64,000 bases of DNA from Triplophysa rosa. Taxonomy: Eukaryota; Chordata; Actinopteri; Cypriniformes; Nemacheilidae. This document shows, piece by piece, positions 46,990-58,105 of this stretch. A program made the translations under genes and the position numbers. Below the pieces are notes generated by a model. That model was not told where the DNA came from, did not search any database, and worked only from the letters and a program-made list of their open reading frames with translations. The DNA lies in assembly GCF_024868665.1 (NCBI RefSeq), contig NC_079914.1, forward strand, positions 2,524,094 through 2,588,093. The letters are read 5' to 3'. How positions within the stretch are numbered: the stretch's first letter is position 1; every line of letters begins with the position of its first letter.

Positions 46990-49900
46990 ATTCAATTCAA
47001 TTCAATTCAATTTTATTTATATAGCGCTTTTCACAATGTGCATTGTTCCAAAGCAGCTTTACAGGAGCAAATAAGAAAAACACAGAAAGGTAAAACACAG
47101 CACAGTGCATGGTGTTTATAGACCAAGCAAGATCATTATAATAAATAATATCTAATAAATAAATGAATAAATAAATAAATAAATGCAGTCTCCCGGTGAG
47201 CAAGCCAACACTGCACTGCTCTGCTGTGGCGAGGAACCCAAACTCCAATGCTGAATAATGGAGAAAAAAAAACCTCGGGAGAAACCAGGCTCAGCCGGGA
47301 GGGCCAGATCTCCTCTGACGTGTCATGGCTGCACTCAGTGACCCCGACCAAAGCCACCGAGCAACGTCCACGAAGAACAGGGAGAGCCCACGAGCCGCGA
47401 CCCAGGAAGCCCCACCCGCCGAAACCGTGCAGGTCCAACCCGGTCTCATTCCGCGATCAACAACAGACAACAGAGGAACAACCAGGGAAAAGTAGTAATG
47501 GCATAATTAACTTTATTCCTCTGTTGTCCGACATCGACCACAAAACAAGACCAACCAGACCAGATCCACACAGTCCCAACAAATGAAACGCCCCGAACCA
47601 CAACCAACAAGCCCCCCCACTCCCCACAACACCCACCCAGCTACCTCCAATCAAAGTCACTGAGTGCAGCCATAACTTCAAACTGCTGTCGTGTGATGTA
47701 AGTTTAGCATTAAATACCAAGTATTGTAAATTTAGCATTTATGTGACAGGTAGTCCGTCTTTGCTCTCGGCTGGGGATGGAATTGTCTGAGCTGGGCCGG
47801 CCAGATGGTCGCCTTTTTCTTGGGTGGTGATGGAATTGCCTTGGATGGAGCTGGATGGTCAGTCAGTCCGCAGGCTCTCGCAGGAGGATGGCACGGGATT
47901 TTCCGATGTAGCTGGCGTAATCTCTAGTTGTGGATGGGCATATGACGTTCATCTGGGTCTGGCGGAATCTCTCCCTACCTCGGGATGGGCATCCCGAGGC
48001 GAGGGCAGAGACAGAAAGAGAATAATTAGCGTAGCTGCTGTTCATTAGCTATGTATTAGTGAATGCTTGGCTGAAAAGATGTGTCTTTAATCTAGATTTA
48101 AATTGGGAGAGTGTGTCTGACCCTCGAATAGTATCGGGGAGGCTATTCCAGAGTTTAGGTGCTACGTATGAGAAAGCTCTACCCCCTTTGGTGGATTTAG
48201 TTATTCTAGGTGTTATCAAAAGTCTGGAGTTTTGAGATCTTAGAGAGCGTGATGGGTTGTAGTGTGGTAGAAGCTCTGTTATGTAGGTAGGGGCTAAACC
48301 GTTTAAGGCTTTATAAGTAATTAAAAGAACTTTAAAGTCAATACGATACTTAATGGGTAACCAGTGAAGGGTTGATAACATTGGGGTTATGTGATCGTAT
48401 TTTCTGGACCTGGTTAGAACTCTGGCAGCTGCATTCTGAACTAACTGTAGTTTGTTTATTGATGCTGCAGGACAACCACTAAGCAGTGCATTACAGTAGT
48501 CAAGTCTTGAGGTCACAAATGCATGAATAAGCTTCTCTGCATCAGCCACACATAAAATATTTCGCAATTTGGCAACATTTCTAAGGTGGAAGAAGGCTGT
48601 TTTTGTGACATTTGAGATGTGATTTTTAAATGACAGGTTGCTGTCTAATATAACGCCAAGGTCTTTAACTGTATTTGTTGGAGTAACAGTGCAGCCTTCA
48701 ATTTGCAGGTCATAATCCGAAATATTCTGCTCACGTGTCTTTGGTCCGATAAGTAATATTTCTGTTTTATTAGAATTTAAAAGAAGGAAATTACAAGTCA
48801 TCCAATGCTTTATATCGTCGATGCACTCTGCCAATTTGGATAGTTGGAAGGAATCATCTGGTCTTGATGAGATATATAGCTGAGTATCATCTGCATAACA
48901 GTGGAAGCTAATTCCATGTTTTCTAATAATGTTTCCAAGGGGCAGCATGTATATGGAGAATAGCAAGGGTCCTAAAACCGATCCCTGAGGTAATCCATAA
49001 TTTACTTGCGTTAGATTTGATGATTCCCCATTTAAATGGACAAATTGATGTCGGTCTGATAAGTAAGATCTGAACCATTGTAGTGCCTGTCCCTGAATAC
49101 CGGTATAATTGTGTAAGCGATCTAGAAGTATTTTATGGTCTACAGTATCGAACGCAGCACTAAGGTCGAGCAGGACTAGGAGTGAGATGTTACCTTTATC
49201 TGATGCTATAAGCAGGTCGTTTGTAATTTTAACGAGTGCAGTTTCAGTACTATGATGCGGTCTAAAACCTGACTGGAATTTTTCGTGTATGTCATTATTT
49301 TGTAAGAAAGAGCACAACTGAGTGGACACTACTTTTTCTAGTATTTTAGACAGGAAAGGGAGATTTGAAATCGGTCTATAGTTTCCTAGTTCATTGGGGT
49401 CTAAGTTTGGTTTCTTGATAAGAGGCTTAATGACGGCCAGTTTAAAGGCTCCTGGGACATGGCCTAGATTAATTGACGAGTTGATAATGTTATAAATGGG
49501 CTCAATTGCAACGGGTAATAACTCTTTTAATAATTTAGTTGGTATGGGGTCTAATAAGCAAGTTGTAGGTTTAGATGTTGCAATAAGTTTAATTAAATCT
49601 TCCTGTTTTATAGGTGAAAAACACTGTAGCCTTTCTTTTGGGGCGATGGTTGGTACTAATTTATAGGACAGACTTGGAGGTTGAGTTTTTACTATTTTGT
49701 CTCGTATGTTTTCGATTTTCTCTGTAAAAAAGTTCATGAAATCATTGCTACCAAGGTGCGGCGGAATACCCAGGTCAGGTGAAGTCTGTTTATTTGTTAG
49801 TTTAGCAACTGTACTAAATAAAAACCTTGGATTGTTTTTGTTAGTTTCTATGAGGTTACGGAGGTGCTCAGCCTTTGCTGCTTTTAGTGCCTTTTTATAA

Positions 49901-50560
49901 CAGTTTGCACTCTCTTTCCACGCAATTTTAAAGACCTCTAATTGGGTTTGTTTCCATTTGCGCTCCAGTTTACGTGTTTCTCTTTTAAGGGCGCGAGTGG
50001 TGCTATTGTACCATGGTGCTGCGTTTTTCTCATTAATCTTTTTTGACTTCATAGGTGCGACAGCTTCTAATGTATTAGAGAAAATAGTACCCAATTTGCT
50101 GGTCATGTCATCGAGCGATTCTGTATTTATTGGTATGGTTATTAAAGGAGTCAGATCTGGCAAGCTCTTCTTTAGTAGTCGAGGTAATTGTTCTACCCTG
50201 TCGATAACGAGTTAAACGGCTGATTTCTGCAGTGCGCAGTGTACATGTTATGAGATAGTGATCAGTGACATCGTCGCTTTGAGGTATAATATCTATATTG
50301 GTTAGATCGGCTCCGTGAGATATAATCAAGTCTAGTGTATGATTAAATCGATGAGTGGGTCCATTGATGTGTTGTGTTACTCCAAAAGAGTGTAATAGCT
50401 CTGTAAACGCCACTGCTATTGCATCGTTAGCACTATCTACGTGGATATTAAAGTCTCCGACAATTAGTACTTTATCAACTTTAACCAATAGGTCCGATAG
50501 GAAGTCCGCAAACTCTTTCAGAAAATCAGTGTAGGGACCAGGGGGTCTATACACTGTAGA
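46990..50560 (-). mobile_element. L2-like LINE, long 5'-truncated copy (minus strand)
   Basis: From the TTGAA-repeat tail (46990-47010) through a 1-kb 3' UTR, ORF2 with reverse transcriptase, and the end of the endonuclease domain. The 5' end is cut near 50560, where a diverged LTR of opposite orientation begins. It shares near-identity with the plus-strand fragment at 2959-4232. It looks young, since most of ORF2 is open. Confidence 0.92.
48049..50554 (-). pseudogene. LINE ORF2: endonuclease C-terminus plus reverse transcriptase, one frameshift
   Basis: The first frame (50554-50108) carries the end of an apurinic-type endonuclease: MYRPPGPYTDFL, VGDFNIHVD, THRFNHTLDLIISHG and the catalytic-type DH near VTDHYLI. 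It overlaps the second frame (from about 50163), so a single frameshift near 50160 separates them. The second frame of 704 codons is open to the stop at 48049 and holds a full [50 protein letters not shown] and the active site YADDTQLY (about 48884-48910). The C-terminal region ([20 protein letters not shown]) is typical of the L2/CR1 group. Confidence 0.92.
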
Positions 50561-50561
50561 A

Positions 50562-51015
50562 TCACGGCAGGATCCCTTGTTTTATGTGGAGAGAGGCGTT
50601 TTGGCCCTGTTTGGTCTTCCACTTTCCGGTGTCTCGTCTCTGTTCCCGCCCTTTCGTCTCCTCATTATTGCTTGTTATTGGTTTCATGCCCTACACCTGT
50701 GCCCTCTTGATTTATCCCTTATTTAATGCCCCTTTGTTCTCTGTCTGGTGCTGGATTGTGCTTGTCGTTTGTATGGTGAGTGCCTGTTCCGTGTCAGTCT
50801 AGTGTAAGCATTTGTAGTTTATGTTAATCCTAGTCTTGTTAGGTGTAATTAGTCTTAGTCCTGTCCCCTTGTAGATTCCCCTTTTTTGTTATGTTACCCC
50901 CCACGTGGGTCTTTGTTTTGTATTTATATTTTATTAAATGTCTTGTTAACCCCTTACCCGCTGTCTGTGTCTGGGTCCTCTGTACTTGTGTCTTCACCAC
51001 CCACTTATCTTGACA
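50562..51015 (+). mobile_element. Diverged solo/truncated LTR of the 40-kb LTR family
   Basis: Read on the plus strand it follows the minus-strand reading of 40183-42231: TTGTTTTATGTGGAGAGAG, GTTCCCGCCCTTTCGTC, CCCACGTGGGTCTTTGTTTT and AACCCCTTACCCGCTGTCTG, then ending TTGACA. I estimate about 75% identity, so it is an older subfamily. Its left end is joined to the truncated LINE. Confidence 0.75.
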
Positions 51016-52590
51016 GTCTGTACTTTCTTCTGATATGAAAGCTCCTGTCACCAAGACAAATTTCTTGTGCGTGTAAACATACTTTGCGATAAAGCTCTAA
51101 TTCTAATTCTTTGTAGTGGAAAAATATTTTTTAGATTATAAAAATGAAGAAAGAAATGGTTGTGATAAGCACCTCCTGAGTGAATGTCTCTTTGGGGAAA
51201 AAAAAAATTCTATCACTGTGAACACTCTTTTGAAGCACCTTTAAGACACATTCTCAAAATAACTTCACTGCAATTCATAGCTATTTTTAGGAGGCTTATT
51301 CCTGCCTTTTAGCCGATTTGCTTTTTGCATCAGGACAGTACATTTTTCATTTCATTTTTTCCCCATAACCATGTTTTTGTACAATTCACAATAGACAACT
51401 TGATACAAATAAGTTACCTCGTAAAATAGTAACAATTTCCTGTGGGATCAGACCCGTAAAAAGTTATGATTTTTTTACATTTGAAGTAGGCAAATAAAAT
51501 GAATAGGTTTAAAAAGTATACCTAGTCATACAGTCCTACATTTACTATCACTTCTGTGAATACTTGACAGGCAAATGAAAAAAAAGAAAAAAAAAACTTT
51601 CTCTCAACAGGTATTGTTCTGGCTTTTGTTGAAACTAGTAACTTGGTATTAGCACCTTTTGTATTATTGCTCCTGTATGACATATCACTTTATTGCTCCC
51701 TGAACTCTTTGTAAGTCGCTTTGGATAAAAGCGTTTGCTAAATGACTAAATGTAAATGTACTTCTAAATGCTGATTCCAAATGGCAAAGCCATGAACGGA
51801 ACAGAATAATTCTGAACACTGATGTTAAAAATAAGTAATTGGAAGCAGTGCACGAATTGAGAGAGGTATTAGGGATCCCCTATAACAGGTAAAAAAAGGA
51901 ATAAGGGGGTCCTCAGATAATTTTTTAAAAGAATAATAATGACAAATCTACAATTTGTTGCAGATAAGATATATGGTAATTATTGTAAATGAATGATCTA
52001 CTATTTTAAAACTATTTCAAAATCAGTTTTAAGATTTTTGGTCCCAACTAAGAAAAACAATCCCATGGTGGGGACCCCTACAAGGCATAATTCAATTCGA
52101 GCACTGCACAAACGTTTATTGCTAAGAGAGCACAGGGTGCACAGAGAGCACACTATCTTCCACTAAGGTGAATTTTATACACAGGCGTATGTTTTTCAAA
52201 GTAAATCTACATCATTGTTTCCACTGAAACGGTAGTCAACGTGGTGTGAGGGGACACTATTTCCTCAACTCATTGTAATAGGCTGGGGAGGACAGATTAA
52301 TTTCACAGCACGTCACACAATATGCTGTAGCTGCCGCATCGATGATGCAGAACTGAAGCTTATAAACAAGTTGGAAAGACACAGATTCCATCATGGCAGG
52401 GAATGAGTCATGGATATGAGATGAATGACTCATAATACTCTTCATAACAGAAGCCAAGGCAACCGGTCTATAGTTTTTCAAGCAGGTGTCCGTGTTCCAC
52501 TGCATTACATTCACAGCGTGTGTATGTGGGTTTCGCCATCGGTAGATTCCGCACACACTGTCTGCAGAAGATCTGTTGTCTTGGGCTGAT
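51016..52590. other. No gene recognised; SINE tail at 51708-51760
   Basis: The SINE tail reads GTAAGTCGCTTTGGATAAAA then GCGTTTGCTAAATGACTAAATG. On the minus strand near 52430-52480 the phrase NYRPVALASVMKSI resembles a LINE RT entry motif; it is too short to call. Confidence 0.4.
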
Positions 52591-52732
52591 CCAACACAAT
52601 CTCACAGCAAATGGTCAAATTTGGATGATTTTGTGCAGTGTCATATGTTTTAGTATGACCTGCTTTTGCACCAGTGACTGTTTTATGGGTGGGGCTTCAT
52701 TATTTCTTCTTCTAATAATTGTACATTTAATT
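52591..52732. repeat. Truncated relative of the 25052-25305 element (inverted)
   Basis: Starts CCAACACAATCTCACAGCA, the reverse complement of that element's right end. It shares GGGTGGGGCTTCA and TAATAATTGTAC with it. The other terminus is missing. Confidence 0.6.
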
Positions 52733-53699
52733 AATAATTGTCAAATGGATGTCAGCTGATTATAGTATTAGAGTTGATGAGCCACTATCTCTATAAGCCC
52801 GAGCAGACTGAAGAAACCTGAACCTGGAAAGTTCGTCCAAATGAAAAGATCTTTGTCTGCTGTATCAGACTTCATCCTTCCATAATGCCCAGTTTAGTAT
52901 GCAGAAGAAGCTGAGGGCAAATTGACAAGCTTGAGAAGTCCATTAGCCATTAAGCAAAATTGCTATGTATTCTTAAGGTTAATTTTCACAGTGAACAATT
53001 GGATGTGACTGATGAACTAAAGGTATAATAAAATCTGTAAACGGCTCTTTCGTTTAAATAGCTTGTATAATGTCTGCAATGTCTTTTGTTGTTCTAATAG
53101 TTTAGTAACGACACATTGTGTTTAATTAGTTTCGAGACTTCCATCGCTACACAAAAACAAACTCAAAACCCCGTCCCAAAAAATAATCCTTTGGGATTAA
53201 GTTGGGTTGGGATGACATTTATAATGAAGCACATTTTCTATGAAGTTGTGATGAAACAATAACAACCACAATAAAGTGGCACACACTTTTGTGATGTCAT
53301 CTCAAAGTTGTTATTCAGAGGGTGTTTAAGTCAAAATGTTCACATGTTCTCAATTTGAAATAGAATAGGATAATGTGCAAAGTACGACTAATATAATGCA
53401 TGATGTTTAAATGCATCCATAGTTTGTTTAATACACAATTTGAAAGCGGAATCTGAGTTTGGTGTCTGTAAACGTCTGAAGTTGGGAACTTGGAAGTGAT
53501 TTTATTGTCACTGAACAGATGGAAAATATAAACAGTACCTGCTTAATGCATAAATGAATCTGTGTCTGTCCTGTCATGACACCCATGTTGGATCTTATCA
53601 ATAATGCAGACTGGAAGAACATGTCAACATTAACCGACCACAGGTACAAACTCTTGAGTGAATGAGGTTACAGTAAAAGCATCTTTATAAATCATTGTT
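52733..53699. other. No gene recognised
   Basis: AT-rich sequence with no supported exon, RNA gene or clear repeat border. Confidence 0.4.
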
Positions 53700-54002
53700 G
53701 TATCGATGACTAATCCAGGCAGAGAAGCGGATCCAAGTGCAGTGTATATTTAATGAAAATAATACAAGATAAAACAAACTAAGGTAATCCACAGACCGAA
53801 GGAGGCACAAAAACAAAGCATGAAACAAAGATCAACACCAAACAAAGGAAACACTAGGGCTTATATACATAGAAACTAACAAGACACACCTGGAGGAACT
53901 AATTAACACTAAGGACTACAAAACATGGCACAGAACAGGAAGTAACAGAAAAGTTCACCAACACAGGGGAAACAAGGACAGGCGCAAACAATTTAAATCC
54001 GG
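53700..54002 (-). mobile_element. Possible solo LTR
   Basis: On the minus strand it has promoter- and terminator-like order: GTATATAAGCCCTAGTG (TATA box near 53858) and, about 110 bp later, TTAAATATACACTGCACTTGG. The length and layout resemble solo LTRs of fish Gypsy/ERV-type elements. No partner LTR or clear target duplication was found. Confidence 0.4.
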
Positions 54003-54618
54003 TAAAAACACAAACATGTTACAAGTTACAGTATTTCTAATTCCTTTGCAGATTAAACTTGTTTTCATTTCAAAACAAGCTTGGTGAATAATAAATATGA
54101 ACTGAGTTCATATTTATTGCAATGGCAAGTTAACACTGTGCATGCATTGTTATAAAATGTATTTCACAAGAATAAAAGTATCACAAAATTGCTATTACAT
54201 AATGATGAATATAAGAAAAACTTAAATGAAAAGCAAGGTCACGGGTTTCATAACATACGATTTCTCACAATAATAATCTTTAAATGAAATGCATACCAAA
54301 ATGATTACTGGTCTTATCTGTTTTCCAAATGCAAACAAATGCTTAAGCATAAAAGTGAAGTTCAAAGCTGTTGACAAAATTAAACATGTTGCCTGTGAAG
54401 CCAAGCCAAAAGTAAATACAAGTTAAAATCTGAGGGGTTTTATTGCAATTTTGCTCTGCATTATAAGGGGTTAACTCGTATCGATCTGCAATATTTATTT
54501 TCCTCCACATGCCTCAGCATTGTGAATGGTTGTTCTTCGCTGCTGTCCAAGGTTTGTGTACAGTATCTTTGCTGCTTTGGCTACCTAAATGTGACAAGGG
54601 CACTACATAGCCCACTTG
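54003..54618. other. No gene recognised
   Basis: AT-rich flank of the large palindrome, with no supported feature. Confidence 0.4.
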
Positions 54619-56882
54619 TATGGGAGGCAAATCCTGCCAAATTTAAATAAATAAATTAAACGATGAAAATGAAAATGAAAACCAGATTAGCAATTTCATT
54701 ATACACAACTGCGTGCACAATATGTGCCAAAATGAAAAATAAAATGAAATTATTTTATTTTCATTTTTACACTGACAATGCGTTGTCCCTGTCAAATTGA
54801 AAAAGAAAATGCAATTGGTGATTTGACATTTCATTTTCACTAAAATCTCGAGGCAAGACTGCCAATTTGAAAATGAAAAGGCAAATGTGAAAAATAAATT
54901 GTAAAAACATTTTTTACAAATGTTCACGCAATAATACTGACACAATTCAAATTAAAATGTAAACTTTGATTTTTATTTTATTTTCTCTTCTCTTTTATTT
55001 CATTTTCGTTTTCATTTTCGTCTTCGTTTTCATTTTCTTTTTCTTGTTCACGGTCATGCAAATTACATGTTAATTAGTGGGTGTGGACGAGCGTCTGCAT
55101 TACTGGGAACGCCCACAAAAACGTCATATCCGTTTATTCGAACGAACGTGTGTAGACCTTGTCAGGCGCTTGGCCTTAGCGCTTTGTAATGATGACGATG
55201 ACTGTGCCTGGTGCAATACCGAAAATTGTTGTGTGGTGTTCTGCATCTCTGATAAGTTAACAGACGAACAAACTAAAGCATTGGAGAGCCTGTATCTCTA
55301 GCGTGCCCTGAAACATGCCGGAGCGCGATTGTCCCCACTCCGCCGCTGACCTGCGCTCACACTGTACATTACCATCCGTACCCGAGCACGCTGTCATCAT
55401 TACACTGTGACTGCTTTTAAGAAAACATAAACAAAGCGATCTTTCTCAGCACAATAGAATCCATCGTAATGTTCGGTTTGAGGTTGATAAGATGCGTTTA
55501 ACTTCACGCGCGCTGTGCGCAGACCAATTCGCTTATGGTATCACAAGAGCGGCTCATATGTGTTTAAATCAGCCCCGCGTACTTCATTCATTATGATTAT
55601 GAGCCAATCGTTATACAAAGTGCTGCACTATGTTATGAACGCATGTTTTAAATGATGCGCCTGTTTAAATTCTTTGAAGTTCAGCTGTCATCAAAAAACA
55701 TCTATACCTACAACACTTATAAGTGCAGGCCTGTGTCACCGCGCCGTGGACAAAAAAAACCATTCGAATGAATTAATAGTGTGTGCGTATTAGATGTTTT
55801 TTGATGACAGCTGAACTTCAAGGAATTTAAACAGGCGCATCATTTAAAACATGCTTCATAACATAGTGCAGCACTTTGTATAACGATTGGCTCATAATCA
55901 TAATGAATGAAGTACGCGGGGCTGATTTAAACACATATGAGCCGCTCTTGTGATACCATAAGCGAATTGGTCTGCGCACAGCGCGCGTGAAGTTAAACAC
56001 ATCTTATCAACCTCAAACCGAACATTACGATGGATTCTATTGTGCTGAGAAAGATCGCTTTGTTTATGTTTTCTTAAAAGCAGTCACAGTGTAATGATGA
56101 TAGCGTGCTCGGGTGCGGATGGTAATGTACAGTGTAAGAGCAGGTCAGCGGCGGAGGGGGACAATCGCGCTCCGGCATGTTTCAGGGCACGCTAGAGATA
56201 CGGGCTCTCCAATGCTTTAGTTTGTTGTCTGTTAACTTATCAGAGATGCAGAACACCACACAACAATTTTCGGTATTGCACCAGGCACAGTCATCGTCAT
56301 CATTACAAAGCGCTAAGGCCAAGCGCCTGAAAAGGTCTACACACGTTCGTTCGAATAAACGGATATGACGTTTTTGTGGGCGTTCCCAGTAATGCAGACG
56401 CTCGTCCACACCCACTAATTAACATGTAATTTGCATGACTGTGAACAAGAAAAAGAAAATGAAAACGAAAACGAAAACGAAAATGAAATAAAAGAGAAGA
56501 GAAAATAAAATAAAATGAAAATCAAGGTTTACATTTTAATTTGAATTGTGTCAGTATTATTGCGTGAACATTAATAAAACCTTTGTAAAAAATGTTTTTA
56601 CAATTTATTTTTCACATTTGCCTTTTCATTTTCAAATTGGCAGTCTTGCCTCGAGATTTTAGTGAAAATGAAATGTCAAATCACCAATTGCATTTTCTTT
56701 TTCAATTTGACAGGGACAACGCATTGTCAGTGTAAAAATGAAAATAAAATAATTTCATTTTATTTTTCATTTTGGCACATATTGTGCACGCAGTTGTGTA
56801 TAATGAAATTGCTAATCTGGTTTTCATTTTCATTTTCATCGTTTAATTTATTTATTTAAATTTGGCAGGATTTCCTCCCATA
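54619..56882. mobile_element. 2.26-kb foldback palindrome with about 1.09-kb arms
   Basis: The left arm (54619-55709) and right arm (about 55789-56882) are reverse complements at roughly 97-98%, starting TATGGGAGG and ending CCTCCCATA. The loop is about 80 bp. The outer 450 bp of each arm are rich in GAAAAT/GAAAAC runs. An arm-internal frame of 74-77 codons (55077-55301 plus, 56182-56415 minus; LHYWERPQKRHIRLFERTC) appears in both arms with few changes, but I recognise no domain. It looks like a foldback-type DNA element with extremely long inverted repeats; no target duplication was found. Confidence 0.85.
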
Positions 56883-57654
56883 CAATAGAAAGTAGGCTAA
56901 TAAGAAAATGAAACTGATCAATGTTCAGTTTTGCAAGCGCATCTCTCTTTTTCTTCATTCAGCGGTTGTATGTTTTTAAGTTCTGCATTAATCTTTTCAT
57001 GGCTGTGTAAATAATGATTCCCTGCGTGAGTTTTTAATGCGACCGTTATCATTAATCACATTTCATTGTGATGCGCGACTGCGCGTGATCGCTCTTCAGT
57101 GTTTCTAATGTTGGTGGTCAGTGATCACACGCAAAATGACTCGCGCCTGCAGTGGCGTAACTGTCATTTGGAGGTCACTATACTGTTGCGGTGCATTACA
57201 CTTAAAAACAGTTTATTCATATGACATAACAATGCCACTTGTTCGTTGTTGTACGCGTTTTTGTGCTTTGACACTGGATGCGCAAGCAAGCGCCACGAGC
57301 GCGGATGATGCACGCATTTCATACTGTCCGCGTATCTGGAGTCGCGGCTCTCTGTCTTCAGCGAATATAACTTACGAATGTGAGCAACGGGATATGGTGA
57401 GAAAGCAGCGCATTTTAATGTTGAGCTTGTCTGAAAGACAACATCAGTCTATTCACAAAGTTGTAATTGTGAATGATCCGCAGGTCTGTCAGTGATGGTA
57501 AACTGCACAGTTTTCAGAGATGCGGGAGATGACATCTGCTGATATCCTATTTATGTTTTCAATTAGCCTAATATGATAGCCCATTCCGAACTACATTGTC
57601 AGACCTTTAGCTATTTTGTGAAACAGATACTTATTACCAAGACATTATTAGACG
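56883..57654. other. GC-richer stretch with a 124-codon frame, unassigned
   Basis: The plus-strand frame 57121-57495 is cysteine- and arginine-rich with no motif I can name. Composition (CpG-containing) differs from the AT-rich flanks and resembles the palindrome arms, so it may be part of a larger transposon. Confidence 0.35.
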
Positions 57655-57770
57655 GGTAAAAGAATCAGAAACAGCTTTATTGCCAAGTATGTTTGCACAT
57701 ACATGGAATTTGTTTTGGTGACAGGAGCATCCAGTACACAGAAGCAGCAACAACAGTACACAGAGACTAT
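57655..57770. repeat. Retroelement 3'-end-like fragment
   Basis: Starts AATCAGAAACAGCTTTATTGCC and continues AAGTATGTTTGCACATACA and GGAATTTGTTTTGGTGACAGGAGC. This phrase is widely dispersed in fish genomes as the untranslated end of a LINE. The family was not determined. Confidence 0.5.
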
Positions 57771-57775
57771 AACAC

Positions 57776-58105
57776 AACACCAATTCAAACACCAGTTCAA
57801 GGACTTTAATTCACACATGTCAGCTTGACATTAAAACGAGGTTAAGAATAATTTTATAAATGCTTAAAAATAAATAATTGACGTTGTTGTTGTTATTATT
57901 AGGGCCTATTTATAACATTCCATTTCATCTATATACTGTATTTACTTAATAAAAGTAAACCAAATAAATGCATCATAAATAACAAATATTTATACAGTAA
58001 ATACCTACATAATTAGGGTCTTGTTAAATTTATTCTTAATCTCGTTTTAATGTCAAGCTGTCATGTGTGAATTAAAGTCCTTGAACTGGTGTTTGAATTG
58101 GTGTT
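57776..58105. mobile_element. 330-bp palindromic MITE
   Basis: The ends AACACCAATTCAAACACCAG and the reverse complement at 58105 continue as about 80-bp near-perfect arms (…GACTTTAATTCACACATGTC…). The middle is AT-rich. No target duplication was evident. Confidence 0.78.

Noticed and set aside
52257..52556. RT-like phrase NYRPVALASVMKSI
   Set aside because: A single short match without further RT motifs; not enough to call a LINE.
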